From the NCBI GenBank assembly GCA_037176845.1, contig JAYKXP010000175.1, forward strand, positions 24,466 through 88,465: 64,000 nucleotides of DNA, in the 5' to 3' direction. The notes below the pieces were generated by a model. That model made no database searches. It had not been told where the DNA came from and saw only the letters and a program-made list of their open reading frames with translations. The translations under genes were made by a program, and so were the position numbers. Positions 63,989 through 64,000 of the stretch are shown here, one piece after another (positions within the stretch are counted from its first letter, which is position 1; every line of letters begins with the position of its first letter). Source of the DNA: Paramarasmius palmivorus. Taxonomy: Eukaryota; Basidiomycota; Agaricomycetes; Agaricales; Marasmiaceae.

Positions 63989-64000
63989 GGCTTCGGACGG

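Larger units (their letters stand above)
57066..64000 (-). mobile_element. Gypsy element C with an opposite-strand gene, partial
   Basis: Minus-strand order from the right edge: protease ORF (63988-63461), RT-RNase H-integrase ORF (63440-59424), opposite-strand intron-rich gene (57600-59005), polypurine tract (57347-57362) and sequence that may be the 3' LTR (57348 down to about 57066). Gag, primer-binding site and 5' LTR lie beyond the window. It has the same layout and polypurine tract as element B and the same TTATATTAG motif. Confidence 0.75.

Noticed and set aside
1..64000. CRISPR array, rRNA genes or bacterial operons
   Set aside because: No regularly spaced repeats, no rRNA-like sequence, and gene structure is eukaryotic with many short introns.

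Overview
The window looks like repeat-dense accessory DNA of a basidiomycete fungus, probably an agaricomycete. Three things point there: short introns of about 45-70 bp with GTAAGT/GTGAGT donors, abundant KDZ (Kyakuja-Dileera-Zisupton) transposases with CxC2-type cysteine clusters, and a TET/JBP-family dioxygenase gene linked to a KDZ transposase, a linkage known from basidiomycetes. I see no rRNA, no canonical tRNA gene and no clear housekeeping gene. Exon junctions given here were inferred by eye.

1-10 kb is old sequence almost without CpG and has little coding potential; a 172-codon ORF (7502-8020) and a small multi-exon gene (9585-10034) stand out. 10-29 kb is a nest of transposons. A KDZ N-terminal fragment (10144-11005) is broken by a decayed plus-strand Ty3/Gypsy pol (11006-20778). 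That pol was invaded by a ~0.94-kb terminal-inverted-repeat element (11193-12136) and by two head-to-tail tyrosine-recombinase (DIRS/Ngaro-like) units (13716-18484 full length; 18485-20151 rearranged). A hAT transposase relic (22767-26090, minus) lies between two diverged ~1.6-kb LTR-like repeats in opposite orientation (20873-22460 and 27451-29057).

Two minus-strand Gypsy elements bracket the right half. Element B (27451-33070) has its 3' LTR, a polypurine tract and an intron-rich gene on the opposite strand (29523-32712), but no pol. Element C (57066 to beyond 64000) has protease and pol on the minus strand (63988-59424) and, in the same place, another opposite-strand intron-rich gene (57600-59005). 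Both share the nonamer TTATATTAG, which is almost absent elsewhere in the window.

Between them, 33-57 kb is a CpG-rich KDZ/TET-JBP cassette: a largely intact KDZ transposase (38325-42154), a TET/JBP dioxygenase with its catalytic residues (43875-45714), two copies of a large HMG-like/proline-rich accessory gene (33446-36672 minus; 51860-54825 plus), an RNase H1 N-terminal-domain gene (49701-50913), a basic-region protein gene (46824-48050), several small unknown genes and two KDZ fragments (37130-37910; 55252-56721). tRNA-headed SINE-like modules sit in the sense direction about 135-155 bp after the stop codons of both accessory genes and both KDZ 3' ends, with a weaker fifth case after the RNase H1-domain gene.

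My inference is that this is a composite, partly mirror-symmetric transposon locus. Its transposase and DNA-modification genes probably act on the methylated repeat DNA around it; the extreme CpG loss in the older repeats suggests cytosine methylation and deamination in this genome.
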